In this document: in pieces, positions 7,512 to 16,060 of the stretch
Numbering within the stretch: position 1 is the first letter of the stretch
How the letters are laid out: every line of letters starts with the position of its first letter
Source of the DNA: Spirochaetia bacterium
GTDB taxonomy: Bacteria; Spirochaetota; Spirochaetia; Treponematales; Breznakiellaceae
Reading direction: 5' to 3'
DNA length: 29,809 bases
NCBI GenBank assembly: GCA_025997595.1
Contig: BNUU01000024.1
Span: 1-29,809 of the forward strand
Position numbers and translations under genes: made by a program
The notes under the pieces: model-generated
Database searches by the model: none
The model's input: only the letters and a program-made list of their open reading frames with translations
Told to the model about the DNA's origin: nothing

Positions 7512-8465
7512 ATGGACAAAAGGGCCTTAACACCAAAACAGGTTTCCGAATACACCCGGATTGCCTATTATTACTATAAAGAAGGCTTAACCCAGGGACA
7601 GATCGGAGAAAATTTAAAAATGTCCCGGCAGCGGATCAACCGCATCTTATATGAATGCGTAGAGCAGGGCATTGTTCAAATTACCATAAAAAATACCGAC
7701 AGGGATCATTTGGAACTTGAAGGAAAAATTAAAAAGAAATACGGCCTTAAGGATATCCGCATTATTGATAACGTCGGCGAAGAAAACATTTACCGGGATC
7801 TGGGAATAGCCGCCGGTGAATATCTGGCTTCAATAATACAGAACGGTGATATCATCGGCCTTAGCCGGGGCAGAACCATGGCGGCGGTGGCGGAGTACAT
7901 GCCGCCGGTACACAAAAAAGATCTTTTTGTGGCACAGCTCCTGGGCAGCCGTAACGAGGAACAAAAAAATACCGCCGCAGCCGAAATAGTACACGATATG
8001 GCGAAAAAATTAAACGCAAAAAAGTGTATGCTTTTTACACCTCTGGTTGTAAGCAGCGCCGAATTGAAAAAATCCCTGTGTAAAGAACCCCAGTTCAGGG
8101 AATCCTACAAATTGATAAAGTCCTGTACCATTTCCATGGTAAGCATCGGGGCCGAAGAAGCCCAGAATAATATAAACAGGCTTATCAAGAATATAAATCC
8201 TGATGAAAACATTGCAGAGGTAAAACAAAAGGTAGCGGGGGAAGTTATCACCTATTTTATGGATAAGGACGGGCAGCCGGTGGAATATCCCTACCGTGAT
8301 CATTTAATTATGGTTGAACTGAATGATTATTTACGTATCCCCGTCCGCCTTGGGGTGGCGGGCCTGCCGGTAAAAGCAAAAGCCATTCACGCAGCCCTGC
8401 GGGGAAAATATATTAACATTCTCATAGTGGATAAAAAAACAGCGTTGATTTTGGAGAATTTATGA
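7512..8465 (+). CDS. SorC/DeoR-type transcriptional regulator
   Basis: A 317-residue regulator. The N-terminal helix-turn-helix lies at about residues 24-47 (EGLTQGQIGENLKMSRQRIN). The C-terminal part is a SorC sugar-phosphate-binding domain of the NagB/RpiA-like fold, with NGDIIGLSRGRTMAAVAEYM (phosphate-loop region, about 112-131) and the C-terminal RIPVRLGVAGLPVKAKAI. Family members sense the phosphorylated substrate of a neighbouring PTS or catabolic operon. It is encoded within the operon 14 bases after the dehydrogenase gene, so autoregulation through the dyad at 3390-3416 is likely. Start ATG 7512; the ribosome site (GCGGGAAAAA) is weak. Confidence 0.88.
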   Translation: MDKRALTPKQVSEYTRIAYYYYKEGLTQGQIGENLKMSRQRINRILYECVEQGIVQITIKNTDRDHLELEGKIKKKYGLKDIRIIDNVGEENIYRDLGIAAGEYLASIIQNGDIIGLSRGRTMAAVAEYMPPVHKKDLFVAQLLGSRNEEQKNTAAAEIVHDMAKKLNAKKCMLFTPLVVSSAELKKSLCKEPQFRESYKLIKSCTISMVSIGAEEAQNNINRLIKNINPDENIAEVKQKVAGEVITYFMDKDGQPVEYPYRDHLIMVELNDYLRIPVRLGVAGLPVKAKAIHAALRGKYINILIVDKKTALILENL

Positions 8466-8502
8466 ACTATTATGTTTTATAAGACAAAAGGAGTTGTGTC
8501 GT

Positions 8503-9402
8503 ATGCTGGTATCTATGAAAGAAATTCTTGACCGGGCCAACAGGGAAAATTACGCGGTCATGGCCCCAAATGTCTCCATGGAACTTGACGCCCGGGCCGT
8601 ACTGGAGGCGGCCGAAGAAATGAAGTCCCCCCTGATACTTGATGTTCTCTACAAGGCCAACCCCGATATGTATCTTTTTGGGAGCTATTTAAGACGGCTG
8701 GCCGAACAAGCTTCGGTTCCGGTGGCAATCAATCAGGACCACGGCCAGGAATATGCCCATGCCGTCGCCGCGATACGGGCAGGCTTTACTTCCATTATGG
8801 TGGATCGTTCCGCCCTGCCCTACGAAGAAAACGCCGCCCAGGTTGCGGAGCTGGCCAAAATCGCCCATGCGGTAAATGTCAGTGTGGAAGCTGAACTTGG
8901 ATATGTGGGCATGGGTTCAAATTATGATCATGACGGAATATCAGGATTAACGGAGCCCTCCCTTGCCCTGGACTATATCAGTCGGACCGGCATCGACTGC
9001 CTTGCGGTCGCCATAGGCACGGCCCACGGCGCCTATAAGGGAAAACCAAAACTTGATTTTGATCGCCTTGAGGAAATTAAAAAAATCACCCGCTTCCCCC
9101 TGGTGCTGCACGGCGGTTCAGGAACTGGAGAAGAAAATCTGGCAAAGGCCTGTAAGCTGGGAATAAACAAGATCAATGTGGCGAACGATCTTTTCCGCGC
9201 CGCCCACAGCGAGCTGCTTAAATCCGATATGGAAGGCAACGGCGTCTATAAGTTCTGGGATGTCTGTTCCAGAGGCTTAAAGAACAGGACCAAAGAACTT
9301 ATCGAATGTTTCGGCGGCAAGGGCAAAGCCTGGGTCCCTGAAACCAGGGGACTCCCCCGTATTGGCGCCGCCGGCGGAGAAAACAAGATGGCAGCGATAT
9401 AG
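8503..9402 (+). CDS. Class II (zinc) ketose-bisphosphate aldolase
   Basis: A 299-residue class II aldolase of the FbaA/GatY/KbaY group. Active-site features are in order: INQDHGQ (catalytic Asp79, zinc ligand His80), VEAELGYVG (Glu131), GTAHGAYKGKP (His175), VLHGGSG (His203) and the phosphate-binding KINVANDL. It cleaves fructose- or tagatose-type 1,6-bisphosphates, or a related ketose phosphate, to dihydroxyacetone phosphate and an aldehyde. The ATG at 8503 is preferred over an upstream TTG because AAAAGGAG (8486-8493) is correctly spaced from it. Position in the PTS operon makes a dedicated catabolic aldolase likelier than the glycolytic housekeeping one. No kinase gene accompanies it here. 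Confidence 0.9.
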   Translation: MLVSMKEILDRANRENYAVMAPNVSMELDARAVLEAAEEMKSPLILDVLYKANPDMYLFGSYLRRLAEQASVPVAINQDHGQEYAHAVAAIRAGFTSIMVDRSALPYEENAAQVAELAKIAHAVNVSVEAELGYVGMGSNYDHDGISGLTEPSLALDYISRTGIDCLAVAIGTAHGAYKGKPKLDFDRLEEIKKITRFPLVLHGGSGTGEENLAKACKLGINKINVANDLFRAAHSELLKSDMEGNGVYKFWDVCSRGLKNRTKELIECFGGKGKAWVPETRGLPRIGAAGGENKMAAI

Positions 9403-9411
9403 GGGTTTAAG

Positions 9412-11184
9412 ATGATTTTTCACGGACTTCCGGTATCAAAAGGAATAGCAATAGGCAGGGCCTTTGTCTATGAACCCTTTAAGCCAAATGTGACCGAACG
9501 TATCATAGATGCCGCTGAGGCTGCGGAACACACAAAACGTCTGGATGAGGTTCTGGCGGCGGCCGGTAAAGAACTTGAGCTATTGCAGCAAAAAATGGCC
9601 GGTGAAGATCCTGACAAGGTGGGCATTTTTGAAGCCCATCAGGATATTCTGACCGATACGGCGGTTATCGAAGAAATTCTCGAACTCATAAACAAGGAGC
9701 TTTACGCAGGGGAATACGCCATAGAAACAATTTACGAGAATTACTTCCGCCTGTTCAGCGAAATGGATGACGCGCTTATGCGTGAACGCTGCGCCGATTT
9801 TAGGGATGTTAAAAACCGTATGCTCAGGCTCTGGATGCAGCAGGATACCCCCGCGGCCCTGCAAACCGCTCAGGTCGGCTTAGACGCTCCCTCAATCATT
9901 TTTGCCAAGGATCTGCTTCCCTCCGATACTGCGGCGCTGGACAGAAAAACAATTCAGGCCTTTGTTACCGAAACGGGGGGCTATACGTCCCATTCGGCCA
10001 TCATCGCCCGGAGCTATGAAATTCCCGCCATACTCGGCGTCGAAGGCTTCATGGACAAGGTAAAAAACGGCGATACGGTGATCGTTGACGCCGTCGAAGG
10101 TATTTTGATTCTGGAGCCTTCGGCTGCGGAAATCGCCCAATACACCGTAAAATACCAAAACTACAAACAGGAACGTGAAGAAATAAAAAAATACCGCGCT
10201 ATTGAACCACTCACGGCTGACGGAGAGCGGATCAGCGTATGCCTTAATATTGGCTCCGCATCGGAAGAAGAATTGGCGGCGGCGGCCTTTACCGACGGCT
10301 CGGGTCTTTTCCGCAGCGAATTTCTTTTTATGTCAGGCAGGGAATTGCCCGGCGAAAACGAGCAGTTTCAAATATATAAAAAAGCAGCCGAAACCTTTGG
10401 CAAAAAGCAGGTGATACTCCGCACCCTGGACATAGGGGGAGATAAATCTTTGGAATGTATGGAACTGCCCAAAGAAGAAAATCCCTTCCTGGGCTGCCGG
10501 GCGCTGCGCCTCTGTTTTGAAAGGCCTGACATTTTTAAAACACAGCTTCGCGCGGCATTGCGGGCCGGCGTTTACGGGAACCTCGCCCTCATGTTTCCCA
10601 TGGTAGGAAGCCTGGAGGATCTCCGCAGGGCCAAAGAATTTCTTGCGGCAAGCCGCCGGGAACTTGAAAGTGAAAAAATCCCCTGCAATAAAAACATGGC
10701 CATAGGAATCATGATAGAAATTCCCGCCATAGCCCTTATAGCGGACAGGGTTGCCAAAGAAGTTGATTTTGCCAGCATAGGAACCAACGATCTCTGCCAG
10801 TACCTGACGGCGACCGACCGGATGAATCCCGGCCTGGCTCCCTATTATCAGAGCTACCATCCTTCAATGTTTGGCCTGATCAACCAGGTGTCCCAGGCGT
10901 TTATAAAAGCCGGAAAAACCCTGAGTATATGCGGAGAAATGGGCGGCGATCCTGCGGCGGTGCCGGCCTTTATCGGCATGGGCATAAAAAAATTCAGCAT
11001 GAGCGCTTCCGGCGTGCCGGTGATAAAGCGCATGCTCACCCGCTTAACAATGGAAGGCGCCAAAAAAACAGCGGCAGCCATACTCAACATGGATACTGCG
11101 GGGGAAATCGAAACATACCTAAAGCAACAACTATCGCAACGAATGGAGGGAGAATATGTACGCAAAGAAAACGGTGATCATTAA
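9412..11184 (+). CDS. ptsI: PTS enzyme I (phosphoenolpyruvate-protein phosphotransferase)
   Basis: A 590-residue enzyme I of normal length. The N-terminal HPr-binding/phospho-His domain has GLPVSKGIAIG and the phosphorylated histidine in TETGGYTSHSAIIARS (His194). The C-terminal PEP-binding barrel has FRSEFLFM, ASIGTNDLCQYL and the catalytic cysteine in SICGEMGGDP (Cys507). All key residues are intact. It starts the phosphoryl cascade PEP-EI-HPr-EIIA-EIIB. The start ATG 9412 lies 9 bases after the aldolase stop. Its 3' end overlaps the HPr gene by 29 bases. Presence inside a sugar operon suggests a dedicated paralogue; whether the genome has another ptsHI is not visible here. Confidence 0.95.
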   Translation: MIFHGLPVSKGIAIGRAFVYEPFKPNVTERIIDAAEAAEHTKRLDEVLAAAGKELELLQQKMAGEDPDKVGIFEAHQDILTDTAVIEEILELINKELYAGEYAIETIYENYFRLFSEMDDALMRERCADFRDVKNRMLRLWMQQDTPAALQTAQVGLDAPSIIFAKDLLPSDTAALDRKTIQAFVTETGGYTSHSAIIARSYEIPAILGVEGFMDKVKNGDTVIVDAVEGILILEPSAAEIAQYTVKYQNYKQEREEIKKYRAIEPLTADGERISVCLNIGSASEEELAAAAFTDGSGLFRSEFLFMSGRELPGENEQFQIYKKAAETFGKKQVILRTLDIGGDKSLECMELPKEENPFLGCRALRLCFERPDIFKTQLRAALRAGVYGNLALMFPMVGSLEDLRRAKEFLAASRRELESEKIPCNKNMAIGIMIEIPAIALIADRVAKEVDFASIGTNDLCQYLTATDRMNPGLAPYYQSYHPSMFGLINQVSQAFIKAGKTLSICGEMGGDPAAVPAFIGMGIKKFSMSASGVPVIKRMLTRLTMEGAKKTAAAILNMDTAGEIETYLKQQLSQRMEGEYVRKENGDH

Positions 11185-11440
11185 TAAATCGGGATTGCAC
11201 GCCCGGCCGGGTTCAGCCTTTGTACGGGAAGCAAAAAAATTTGTATCAAAAATAACCGTTTCAAAACTCGACGGCCAGGATAATCCTGTACAGAGCGGCG
11301 ATGCCAAATCTCTGGTCAAGGTGATGTCCATGCTGCTTTCCAAAGATACCCACATTGAGATCAGCGCCAAAGGAGAAGATGAACATACGGCGGTAGATAC
11401 TTTGATAGATTTGGTAGACTCAGGGTTAAACGATTTATAA
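11156..11440 (+). CDS. ptsH: HPr phosphocarrier protein
   Basis: A 94-residue HPr. The active-site block is NKSGLHARPGSAF with His15, and the regulatory-site region is GDAKSLVKVMSML, where Ser52 occupies the position of the HPr-kinase serine. It ferries phosphate from enzyme I to EIIA. The ATG at 11156 follows GGAGGGAG and lies inside the last 29 bases of the enzyme I gene in another frame, an arrangement that couples translation of the two. It is a few residues longer than classical HPr (about 85-88). Confidence 0.95.
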   Translation: MYAKKTVIINKSGLHARPGSAFVREAKKFVSKITVSKLDGQDNPVQSGDAKSLVKVMSMLLSKDTHIEISAKGEDEHTAVDTLIDLVDSGLNDL

Positions 11441-11465
11441 TTTTTTTCTAAAGCGAGGTGCAGGT

Positions 11466-11888
11466 ATGATTGGAATATTAATAATATCCCACGGTGATTT
11501 CGCCAGGGGCATGTTAAGCGCGGCTGAACTTATTTCCGGCGAACAGGAAAAGCTTGAGGTGCTGGGCTTATACCCCGGGGACAGCCCCGAAGATTTTGAA
11601 CAGAAAATTCTTGCCACCCTGAAGAAGCTTGACGATGGAGACGGCGTAATCGGCTTTGTTGATTTTTTGGGGGGCAGCCCGGCAAGTACCGCAATGAAGG
11701 TTCTGAAAGAAAAACTATTTCCCTGTATTACCGGAGCCAACATGCCCATGCTTACCGAAGCGCTCCTGGACAGGGAGGACCCCGGCCTTACCCTGGATCA
11801 GATTGCCGCCCAGTGCGTCACCGCCGGAGCCGAAGGCATGACCCGGCTGGACGAAGTGGTAAAAAACATCATCGCGAAAAACGCCTGA
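11466..11888 (+). CDS. PTS EIIA subunit, mannose/sorbose family
   Basis: A 140-residue IIA domain of the Man family. The phosphorylated histidine is His9 in IGILIISHGDFARGML, and DFLGGSPASTAM (about residues 58-70) and ITGANMPMLTEAL are typical of the fold. It accepts phosphate from HPr and hands it to EIIB. It is the last gene of the operon, 25 bases after HPr, with GCGAGG upstream of ATG 11466. It ends 13 bases before the end of the convergent prenyl-synthase gene, and no obvious terminator was found between them. Confidence 0.93.
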   Translation: MIGILIISHGDFARGMLSAAELISGEQEKLEVLGLYPGDSPEDFEQKILATLKKLDDGDGVIGFVDFLGGSPASTAMKVLKEKLFPCITGANMPMLTEALLDREDPGLTLDQIAAQCVTAGAEGMTRLDEVVKNIIAKNA

Positions 11889-11901
11889 GCCGGATACTTT
11901 T

Positions 11902-12912
11902 TTACGCTTCCCGCACCAGCAGCAGCCGCGTAAGCCTGTCCAGCATATCCCGGGGGCCGCCCGCCGGCAGGGCTGCGATTTCACGGATGGCCCGGGCGGT
12001 GTATTTTTCCGCATAGGAGCGGGCAGCTTCCAGGCCGCCGGAATTCTGCACCAGGCTGATGATGGCGCCGCTGTCCCCAACAGAAAAATGATCGGCGGAA
12101 AAGAGCCCCCGCAGGGCAGCGGCGCCGTCCTGGGAGGGGGCGCCCTCCTTCCGGGAAGCTTGGGCCGGGGTTTCCCCCCGGAAGGCACAGATCAGGGGCA
12201 GGGTAATGAGCCCCTCCTTGAGGTCGTTCCCCAGGGGCTTGCGGACTGCGGCGGGGTCCCCGGCGTAGTCCAGGATGTCGTCGATGATCTGGAAGGCCAT
12301 GCCGATGTTGTAGCCGATGCGCCGCAGCCGGGCGGTAAGCGCCCGTGACACCTTTGCCTCGGAAGCCCCAATATAACAGGCCAGGGAAAAAAGCATCGCC
12401 GACTTCCCCATGATCTTGCGGAGGTAGCGCCGCAGGCTGATATTGGTGCGGAAACGGTCGCTGTTCTGCTCAATCTCCATGCCGCAGATCGTGGCAATAA
12501 CCCGCGCCAGACCTACCGCGTTATCGGCGCTGGTGTATTCTGCCGCCAGCAGAAAGCACCGGGAAAGGAGATAGTCCCCCATGAGTACCGCGTTCCGGTT
12601 GCCGTATTGGGTATGTACCGCAGGCTGCCCGCGCCGGGTGGGGGATTCGTCGATCACATCGTCGTGGATCAGGGTGGCCATGTGGAGCATCTCAAGACAG
12701 GCCGCCAGGGTGTAGTGTTTGGCCTGGGTTTTCCCGAAGCCCCCGGCAATAAGCAGGAGCCCCGGCCGCAGGAGCTTCCCCTGTCCGTTAAAAAGACCGG
12801 AGAGCCCCTGGGAGATAATCGGATTTTCAGATGCGGAAGTCTCCCGGATGATACCGGAAACCCTTTCCAGGGCCTCCGGCATACCGGGAAAATCCTGCCA
12901 ATAAGAAGTCAT
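11902..12912 (-). CDS. Long-chain polyprenyl diphosphate synthase
   Basis: A 336-residue trans-isoprenyl diphosphate synthase. The first Asp-rich motif LIHDDVID (Asp84, 85, 88) is preceded by EMLHMA, as in hepta/octaprenyl synthases where small residues before the motif allow long chains. The second motif is IIDDILDY (Asp211, 212, 215). GKLLRP and MGDYLLSR are further family marks. It makes the prenyl tail of (mena)quinones from FPP and IPP. It is the third gene of the operon begun at 15733, 12 bases after the NADH dehydrogenase stop, so its product probably supplies the quinone used by that enzyme. A low-complexity insertion (about residues 245-270) near the C terminus is unusual. Confidence 0.88.
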   Translation of the reverse strand: MTSYWQDFPGMPEALERVSGIIRETSASENPIISQGLSGLFNGQGKLLRPGLLLIAGGFGKTQAKHYTLAACLEMLHMATLIHDDVIDESPTRRGQPAVHTQYGNRNAVLMGDYLLSRCFLLAAEYTSADNAVGLARVIATICGMEIEQNSDRFRTNISLRRYLRKIMGKSAMLFSLACYIGASEAKVSRALTARLRRIGYNIGMAFQIIDDILDYAGDPAAVRKPLGNDLKEGLITLPLICAFRGETPAQASRKEGAPSQDGAAALRGLFSADHFSVGDSGAIISLVQNSGGLEAARSYAEKYTARAIREIAALPAGGPRDMLDRLTRLLLVREA

Positions 12913-12924
12913 GTAAACCGGCGC

Positions 12925-14961
12925 TTACTTCGAAGGCCCATCAAGGTAAAAATAACGCTTCCGGGCAAACCGGGTTCCGTTCCACCATTTTTTGAAGACC
13001 GGGACCACCCAGCAGTCAAGGCCGAAGGCCCGGCCCGCGCCGCCCAGGAGGAGGAAGCCCGCAAAGAGGAACCAAACCTGGTTCCAGGCGAACATCCCCG
13101 AAAGGGTAAAGATCAGGCACATGACGATGGAAATGACCGCCGCCCACCAGGTAAAGAGCCCGCCAATCATCATAAGGCCGATGGCGATTTCCGCCAGCAC
13201 CACCCCGAGTTGGAAGCCCTGAAAGGGGATATAGGCCATGATGCCGTCCATAAAGGTGGTCCTGAACCAGGTGGCAATTACGCCGTCCATGCTGAAAATG
13301 GGCTTGGTCAGGTCCCAGACCGCCTTAAAGGCGCCCCCGGCGGCGTCCACCGCCGCGCCCCCCGCATCGGAGGCTGCGCTGACCGCATCGGCGCCGGCGC
13401 TGTACAGGTCCTCCGCAGAGCCAAAAAGATCATCCACCGCGCCGAAGAGGTCGTCCACTGCCGGCGCTGCCGCAGCAACTTCATCGCTTGCCCCGGACAC
13501 TGCGTCTGCGGCCGCCTGGGACACCCCGGCCTGGGTCACACCACGGGAGAACATCCACCCCGATTTGGAGCCCGTGCTCCAGGCAAACCAGCCTTCGCCA
13601 ATCTTGTTGATCCCTTCAAAGACCCACATCAGCCCCAGCCAGAGCCGCAGGGGCAGCAGCCAGTAGCCACGGGTCCGGTAGGAGCCGAAGCCCCGGACAA
13701 AGGTCCGGCCGCTGTCGTTGTTGAGGAATTCGTGTTTCAGGTATTCCCAGCACTGGTTCAGGCCCGCCACCCCGATCAGGTAGTGGAGGTTGACGAAGTG
13801 CTTCATAAACTGGGCAAAAATCCCCGAAAGTTTGATCCCCATGGCGTTGGACACGGCATATTTGCCCCCCACGGACACCATAAAGCCGTGGAAGTTTGAT
13901 TTAAACTTTTTCGGCGCAGCCCCGTCGATGTCAGCGATGATGTTATGGGCCGCAGTTTCCCCGGTCTGGACCGCGGTTTCCACAATTTGGGGGAGGGGTT
14001 TTTCATTCTCTATGAACCAGATATTGTCCCCCACGGGAAACACATTGGGATAATCCACGGAACGCATCTCATCGGTGATGAGGAGGCGGCCCCGGCGGTT
14101 CCGTTTGCCCTCCGGCGGATTCTTGCCGAAGGGGCCGTTGGAAAGACCCAGCCCGTCGGCCCAGGTATTGCCGTCTACCCCGGCGGTCCAGATGAAGGTG
14201 CTGGTTTCCAGGGAGGAACCGTCCTTGAGCTTTACCACCCCCGGTTCCGCACCGGTGATTGCCGTACCGGTCAAAAGCTCCGCCCCGTGCTTCTTCATGT
14301 AAAATTCAACCTTATCCCGGAGATCCTCCTCCAGAATGGGCAGGATGGAATTCAGGGCTTCCACCACGATGATCCGCACTTCGGACTTGGGAATGACCCA
14401 CTTGGCGCACATGGTGTCCCGCCATTCAATCAGCTCCCCGGCCATTTCGATACCCGTAAAGCCCGCGCCGGCCACCACAAAGGTGAGCATCTGCTGCCGT
14501 TTTGTCCGGTCCTGCTCGGCAACGGCCTTTTCAAAAATAGCATCAACATGATACCGGAGCTTCATGGCGTCGTCGAAGGACCAGAGGGTAAAGGAATTTT
14601 CCTTAATTCCCGGAATGCCGAAGAAATTCGGCTCCGCCCCGCTGCCCAGGACCAGGTAATCGTAGCTATAGGTTTTGGTGGCGGATTTGAGCTGGTTCTT
14701 CGCAAAATCTATTGTTTCGATGGTATCCAGCTGGACCTTGACCCTGGAGGCGCCGAAAATTTTCACATAGGGCACCCGCACCGAATCGGGCTCCACCCGG
14801 TGGCCCGCAACTTCGTGCAGTTCCGTCATCAAGGTGTGGAAGGGATGTTTGTCGATCAGGGTGATGGTCACATCCGGCTGTTGTTTGTAGCGCTTTGCCA
14901 GCTTTTTGGCGGCCGCGATACCGCCGTAGCCGCCCCCGAGAATTACAATATTTTTTCCCAT
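12925..14961 (-). CDS. Type II NADH dehydrogenase fused to DoxX-like membrane domain
   Basis: 678 residues. Residues 1-420 form an NDH-2 flavoprotein: FAD motif LGGGYGGIAAAKKL (GGGYGG 9-14), NADH motif VVAGAGFTGIEMAGEL (GAGFTG 165-170) and second FAD contact VFPVGDN (Asp312). Residues 434-455 and 580-648 are hydrophobic segments of a DoxX/DoxD-like domain (PLRLWLGLMWVFEGINKI). Between them lies an Ala/Asp/Ser-rich stretch (about 478-548) with DDLFGAVDDLFG tandem repeats. It oxidises NADH at the inner face and reduces quinone; a C-terminal membrane domain is also present on Listeria Ndh2 of the extracellular electron-transfer locus. ATG 14961 follows GAGGAAAAA, 13 bases after the upstream FMN-protein gene. 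Confidence is high for NDH-2 and moderate for the DoxX assignment. Confidence 0.88.
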   Translation of the reverse strand: MGKNIVILGGGYGGIAAAKKLAKRYKQQPDVTITLIDKHPFHTLMTELHEVAGHRVEPDSVRVPYVKIFGASRVKVQLDTIETIDFAKNQLKSATKTYSYDYLVLGSGAEPNFFGIPGIKENSFTLWSFDDAMKLRYHVDAIFEKAVAEQDRTKRQQMLTFVVAGAGFTGIEMAGELIEWRDTMCAKWVIPKSEVRIIVVEALNSILPILEEDLRDKVEFYMKKHGAELLTGTAITGAEPGVVKLKDGSSLETSTFIWTAGVDGNTWADGLGLSNGPFGKNPPEGKRNRRGRLLITDEMRSVDYPNVFPVGDNIWFIENEKPLPQIVETAVQTGETAAHNIIADIDGAAPKKFKSNFHGFMVSVGGKYAVSNAMGIKLSGIFAQFMKHFVNLHYLIGVAGLNQCWEYLKHEFLNNDSGRTFVRGFGSYRTRGYWLLPLRLWLGLMWVFEGINKIGEGWFAWSTGSKSGWMFSRGVTQAGVSQAAADAVSGASDEVAAAAPAVDDLFGAVDDLFGSAEDLYSAGADAVSAASDAGGAAVDAAGGAFKAVWDLTKPIFSMDGVIATWFRTTFMDGIMAYIPFQGFQLGVVLAEIAIGLMMIGGLFTWWAAVISIVMCLIFTLSGMFAWNQVWFLFAGFLLLGGAGRAFGLDCWVVPVFKKWWNGTRFARKRYFYLDGPSK

Positions 14962-14974
14962 TTTTTCCTCTTTT

Positions 14975-15733
14975 TTACTTTGCGCCCTGCAAAGCCAGGT
15001 TTGCGGCGGTAAGGAAATCCTTTACCTGAATGGTCACACCGGTGATGGCGTCGGTTTTACCATCGGCCTTTACGGCGATCTTGGCCGGGTCCTGGACGCT
15101 TATCAGGGCCTCGGCGGCCCGGGGCGCCTGCTGATGCCAGGCGCCCGCAGGGGCCTGCATGGGGTACTTACCGGCGGCGGAGGTGATAATCTTTGAGGGA
15201 TCAACACCCTTCATCTGTAAAATTCCGTTCCAGAGCGCGTCCTTAATGGTCCCGTTTACCACGGTTACAATCGCGGTGTTTATGGTCTGGAATGAATCCA
15301 CCGCAGGGGCCGGCGCATAGTACCAGCCGTCTTTGCTGTAGATGCCCTTGGGCACCGGACCGGCCGCCAGGGCCGCTTTTGCCAGGGCAAAGAAGGGTTC
15401 TACCGGAATGGTAACCCCCGCCACGGATGTGGCGCTGCTGTTCTGGCTGGAAACCAGGAACGCTTCAGCTTTTTCCGCCTGAGCGGCCCAGCCTGAAGTA
15501 TCCTTGCCCGCCTTGGCGGCGGCTTTGCGGTCAGGCAGCCCCGCGCCCATCCCAATCGCATTCCAGTTGGCGGAAGTTATTTTCCCGCCCTGCACCTGTA
15601 AAACCACCTGATCCCGCCACCCGCCGCTATAACGGGGCGCCTGGGCAAAATAGATTCCGTTCTGGGGCGTCTGTGCGAACACCGTCACCGTTCCGATAAT
15701 AACCAATACGGCTATTAAGCTTAATTTTTTCAT
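14975..15733 (-). CDS. Secreted two-domain FMN-binding protein (PplA-like)
   Basis: 252 residues. A signal peptide (MKKLSLIAVL to TVFA, cleavage probably before Gln21) has no lipobox cysteine. Two similar domains follow (about 25-125 and 129-250). Each ends in a flavinylation-like motif: AGVTIPVEPFFALAKAAL (Thr108) and TGVTIQVKDFLTAANLAL (Thr234), compared with the S/T-G-A-T consensus modified by ApbE. The layout recalls PplA, the doubly flavinylated surface protein of Listeria electron transfer. It likely carries electrons outside the inner membrane from the quinone to reductases. The start is ATG 15733 with AGAGG upstream; the frame is open 19 codons further but those precede the signal peptide and overlap the promoter. 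First gene of an operon with the NDH-2 and prenyl-synthase genes. Confidence 0.75.
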   Translation of the reverse strand: MKKLSLIAVLVIIGTVTVFAQTPQNGIYFAQAPRYSGGWRDQVVLQVQGGKITSANWNAIGMGAGLPDRKAAAKAGKDTSGWAAQAEKAEAFLVSSQNSSATSVAGVTIPVEPFFALAKAALAAGPVPKGIYSKDGWYYAPAPAVDSFQTINTAIVTVVNGTIKDALWNGILQMKGVDPSKIITSAAGKYPMQAPAGAWHQQAPRAAEALISVQDPAKIAVKADGKTDAITGVTIQVKDFLTAANLALQGAK

Positions 15734-15775
15734 CTTTAACCTCTCTAATATAAAATATAATAAAAATATATAAAG

Positions 15776-15804
15776 ATTATAGTCCCTCATATTATTATTG
15801 TAAA
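15776..15804 (-). promoter_or_regulatory. Sigma-70 promoter of the FMN protein / NDH-2 / prenyl synthase operon
   Basis: On the minus strand TTTACA (15804-15799) and a perfect TATAAT (15781-15776) are separated by exactly 17 bases. The leader to ATG 15733 is about 35-40 bases and AT-rich. This is one of the cleanest promoters in the window. Confidence 0.72.
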
Positions 15805-16013
15805 GTCTAGATATTGAAGGTATTCATAATTTATTACGGGGGATTAAGGCGGTATCTAATGGTATTACTTAGGAGATTGCCATCGGCGAGAATCAGGATT
15901 ACCTGACGGTTTGCCAAGTGCTCTTCCATGCGGTCAAGAAAAAACTCATGACAAACGTATGAAAGAAAAGGGGTATACTTTAATTCAGAAAATAAGATAA
16001 GCCTTGCGGGATT
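15805..16013. other. Non-coding gap with a possible short gene remnant
   Basis: The gene-free stretch 15734-16060 (327 bases) holds the promoter at 15776-15804 and the terminator at 16014-16050. In between, one plus-strand frame (15873-15959, 29 codons between a TAG and a TGA) reads EIAIGENQDYLTVCQVLFHA and on. This looks protein-like but has no start codon with a ribosome site and matches nothing I recognise. It may be a degraded gene end or chance. Confidence 0.3.
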
Positions 16014-16050
16014 TTAAAAAAAGGCCGTCCGAAAATCCGAACGGCCCTTT
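16014..16050 (-). terminator. Bidirectional terminator after the 16061-18049 reductase gene
   Basis: GGCCGT (16023-16028) pairs with ACGGCC (16041-16046), extended by a CG pair inside. On the minus strand the stem is followed by a long T run (the A run on the plus strand, 16016-16022); on the plus strand TTTTT follows. It lies just past the reductase stop. Confidence 0.75.
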
Positions 16051-16060
16051 TTAAATGAAC

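Noticed and set aside
12607..13899. Long plus-strand open frame (430 codons) antisense to the prenyl synthase and NDH-2 genes
   Set aside because: Pro/Gly/His-rich, no recognisable domain, crosses a gene boundary of two well-supported genes on the other strand; a codon-bias shadow.
13945..15012. Plus-strand open frame (355 codons) antisense to NDH-2
   Set aside because: No family features; the opposite frame encodes clear FAD and NADH motifs.
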